From Lysobacter sp. (GTDB lineage Bacteria > Pseudomonadota > Gammaproteobacteria > Xanthomonadales > Xanthomonadaceae), in the NCBI GenBank assembly GCA_030151365.1, contig JASLDW010000119.1, positions 1 through 5,577 on the forward strand: a stretch of 5,577 nucleotides of DNA. The letters run 5' to 3'. The first letter of the stretch is position 1; every line of letters starts with the position of its first letter. Both the position numbers and the translations under genes were made by a program. The notes under the pieces were generated by a model, which was not told the DNA's origin, searched no databases, and saw nothing but the letters and a program-made list of their open reading frames with translations. Shown here piece after piece: positions 3,875-5,577 of this stretch.

Positions 3875-5226
3875 TGACGTTGACCCTAGTTCTCACTGAG
3901 GACCAGGGGCTTCTCAATGTTCTGCGCGTACTTAAGAGAGTGGAACTCTATACGCTCCAGGATATGGTAAGTCTCCTCCCCCAGAGACCTGAATTGGAAA
4001 CACCGGATCTCGTGATCGTGAAGGGATCGAGTCCGGCAGACACCGTCGACTCGGTGGCGTCCATCGCGAGCGAATTGCCAAACAGCAATCTCGTTGTGGT
4101 GGACACTCTCACTCCGGAGCTCAAAAACCGGCTATGGAAAATGGGGAGCTACGGCATCGTTGATCCGAACAGCGGACTGACTACATTTCAGCAGCTCATC
4201 GACTATTTTCACAAACCTGCTCCCGCACCGGTCCAGCCCCCTACACGCTTCCCGGAAAAGCAGGACGGCTACGTCGATCCGCAGCTTTCGAGCGTGTCGC
4301 TTCCAACTCTACCTCCCGTGGCCACTCCAGTTTCACCTCCGACGGGTGCTACCGCAACGCTAGCTAAAGCAGGTGTTCAGGTGGAATCCCTCGATACTGA
4401 GCAAGTTCGCCGTGTGCTCATGAGTGGAACCAGCGCCGTTTCTCTGGATCCAGTCGACAAAACTCGAGTCATTTCCATCGTATCTCCTAAGGGTGGCGTC
4501 GGGAAGACTTCGATCGCCACTAACCTGGCGTTCATCCTGGGTGCAAAACATCCCAATAAAGTGGTTCTCGTCGACCTCGATCTTCAGTCTCCAGCTGTTT
4601 CCACTCAGCTTAACATCTACCCTCAGGCAACCATCGAGCACGCAGTAAGTCCGGAGGCACAGCGTGATACTCTCATCCTTAAAACCCTCCTTGTGAAGCA
4701 CGAGAAGGGGTTTTACGTGCTCCCTGGGGCCATCAGTCCGGCGTCCCGCGACCTCATCACTGGGGATCAGATCAGGACTCTCATCCAGCAGCTTAAAACT
4801 GAGTTTGAGTATGTGCTGCTCGACACTGCCGGTGGTATTAGTGACATCACTCTATCCGTGCTCGATGAGTGTAACGCGGTGATGCTCGTCTCCACCCTCG
4901 ATCTAGCTTCCGTGAAGTCGCTGAAGCGAGAAATAGAAGTCATCAAGCAGATCGGACTCCTTCCGACCCACAGGATTTTTGTGGTCAACCAGGCACAAAG
5001 AAACAGTGGGCTTCGAGTGAAAGACATCGAAGATCTCATGGGATTCCCAGTCAACGTTCTCATTCAGCGAGAGCCGGATGTTCTTACTTCGATCAACCGC
5101 GGTGAGCCGATGAGCTCCGGAAAGAAGAAGAACGGGTTTACTAAAGGTATTTTGTCGATAGCCTCTCTCATAGAGAAGGTGGCCCCCGAAGGCGGCAGCC
5201 CTCGCCACAGAAGATTAGAGGTGTGA
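3874..5226 (+). CDS. tadZ: TadZ/CpaE-like pilus localisation ATPase (ParA/MinD family)
   Basis: This gene encodes 450 residues with start ATG 3874 in a TGATG overlap and AGGGAG at 3859-3864. Residues 1-112 form an N-terminal domain with alternating strands and helices like the atypical receiver domain of TadZ/CpaE. Residues about 114-157 are a Pro-rich linker. The ATPase starts at about 198. Its deviant Walker A is KGGVGKT (206-212), with both the signature Lys206 and the catalytic Lys211. The second motif is VVLVDLDLQSP (230-240) with Asp234 and Asp236, and Walker B is YVLLDTAGG (313-321) with Asp317. VVNQAQ (370-375) corresponds to the base-recognition strand of MinD/ParA proteins. A basic patch KKKNGFTKG (417-425) precedes a C-terminal amphipathic-looking helix. 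Family members are known to place the Tad machine at the cell pole and recruit TadA. The tadA gene follows four bases later, so they are co-expressed. Confidence 0.93.
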   Translation: MTLTLVLTEDQGLLNVLRVLKRVELYTLQDMVSLLPQRPELETPDLVIVKGSSPADTVDSVASIASELPNSNLVVVDTLTPELKNRLWKMGSYGIVDPNSGLTTFQQLIDYFHKPAPAPVQPPTRFPEKQDGYVDPQLSSVSLPTLPPVATPVSPPTGATATLAKAGVQVESLDTEQVRRVLMSGTSAVSLDPVDKTRVISIVSPKGGVGKTSIATNLAFILGAKHPNKVVLVDLDLQSPAVSTQLNIYPQATIEHAVSPEAQRDTLILKTLLVKHEKGFYVLPGAISPASRDLITGDQIRTLIQQLKTEFEYVLLDTAGGISDITLSVLDECNAVMLVSTLDLASVKSLKREIEVIKQIGLLPTHRIFVVNQAQRNSGLRVKDIEDLMGFPVNVLIQREPDVLTSINRGEPMSSGKKKNGFTKGILSIASLIEKVAPEGGSPRHRRLEV

Positions 5227-5230
5227 TCCC

Positions 5231-5577
5231 ATGGGTCTAGCAGAAAGATTAGCCGCAGCAAGCGGTCTAGAGCTCAGCAAGGAATCGCCGGCAGACGCTC
5301 CCGGGGAGAAGAGATTTCCGTCTTTCGTTGAAGCGCCGTCCTCTCCGATCACCCCTAAAGTTCAGCTACCTCCCCCCGCGGAAACTAAAGCAGAATCTCG
5401 TTTTCCAGATAAGCCAGCCGGTGGGAGCAAAACTAGCACCTTGGCTGGAGAGAGTCCACTTGTGGCAGCCAAGAAGAAGGCGACACAGGAGCTCCTTCGG
5501 CGGCTTGGAAGTCGACTTAACGACTCAAGCATCACGGAAGACGATCTTCGACTCTTCGTGAAAGCCGAACTTTCGGA
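5231..5577 (+). CDS. tadA: TadA/CpaF-like secretion ATPase, N-terminal part (3' partial)
   Basis: The frame opens at ATG 5231, four bases after the tadZ stop, with AGAGG (5217-5221) nine bases upstream, and stays open to the window edge (115 codons seen). The protein begins with a short helix-like segment (MGLAERLAAASGLEL). A Pro/Ser/Ala-rich disordered stretch follows (about 18-76, including LPPPAETK). A helical region rich in Lys and Leu starts at about 78, with KKKATQELLRRLGSRL (81-96) and SITEDDLRLFVKAEL (100-114). The last part fits the N-terminal all-helical domain of CpaF/TadA ATPases, which drive Flp pilus assembly as a hexamer at the inner membrane face. The Walker motifs lie beyond the window, so the call rests on this region and on gene order (flp, cpaB, tadZ, then tadA). 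A longer-than-usual disordered N-terminus is the only oddity. It could be another Tad protein, but that is unlikely. Confidence 0.75.
   Translation, partial: MGLAERLAAASGLELSKESPADAPGEKRFPSFVEAPSSPITPKVQLPPPAETKAESRFPDKPAGGSKTSTLAGESPLVAAKKKATQELLRRLGSRLNDSSITEDDLRLFVKAELS

Noticed and set aside
5328..5561. Open + strand frame near the right edge.
   Set aside because: It is in a different frame from the tadA start at 5231, whose frame stays open to the window edge with a good ribosome site and CpaF/TadA-like N-terminal sequence.
1..5577. Searched by eye for CRISPR arrays, tRNA genes, insertion-sequence ends, toxin-antitoxin pairs and phage genes.
   Set aside because: No regularly spaced repeats, cloverleaf-like sequence, transposase motif or paired toxin-antitoxin reading frames were found.

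Overview
The window looks like a chromosomal segment of a monoderm bacterium, most likely an actinomycete-like lineage of moderate GC (roughly 50-55% by eye). The main reason is the partial Tad (tight adherence, Flp-type IVb pilus) locus. Its cpaB-like gene runs straight into the tadZ/cpaE gene with no secretin (rcpA/cpaC) gene between them, as expected for a cell without an outer membrane. The pilin's ATAVEYALV core fits Gram-positive Flp pilins. No species can be named from this sequence. All convincing genes are on the + strand.

Layout. (1) Positions 3-437 hold the 3' end of an unrecognised integral membrane protein. (2) Positions 557-1147 encode a small Trp-rich P-loop protein, probably a nucleoside/nucleotide-kinase-like ATPase of unknown substrate, closed by three consecutive in-frame stops. 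(3) Positions 1242-2236 are a two-gene small-heat-shock-protein operon joined by an ATGA overlap. The first sHsp carries an unusual N-terminal RGG-rich tail; the second is compact and ends in a classical IPI motif. A perfect 17-bp hairpin at 2258-2297 follows. (4) Positions 2413-2625 encode an Flp pilin, closed by a clear rho-independent terminator at 2661-2700. (5) Positions 2701-2956 are a non-coding leader whose last 80 bases contain closely packed palindromes built on GTTC/GAAC. (6) Positions 2957 to the window end are the Tad assembly genes cpaB/rcpC, tadZ/cpaE and the start of tadA/cpaF, packed with 1-nt overlap or 4-nt spacing and surely one operon.

How the genes work together. The pilin is made from its own short, terminated transcript, which suits a highly expressed structural subunit. 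The assembly proteins come from a separate transcript: TadZ as polar localisation ATPase, TadA as secretion motor, and CpaB/RcpC as a membrane-anchored envelope protein. The two sHsps probably co-assemble as ATP-independent holdases. I see no direct link between the heat-shock pair and the pilus genes beyond adjacency.

The most interesting points are the RGG-tailed sHsp, the tandem palindromes ahead of cpaB, the Ala instead of Gly at the predicted pilin cleavage site, and the very strong hairpin between the two operons whose T-rich flank is on the unexpected side. I found no CRISPR array, tRNA, rRNA, insertion sequence or clear sign of a new defence system.
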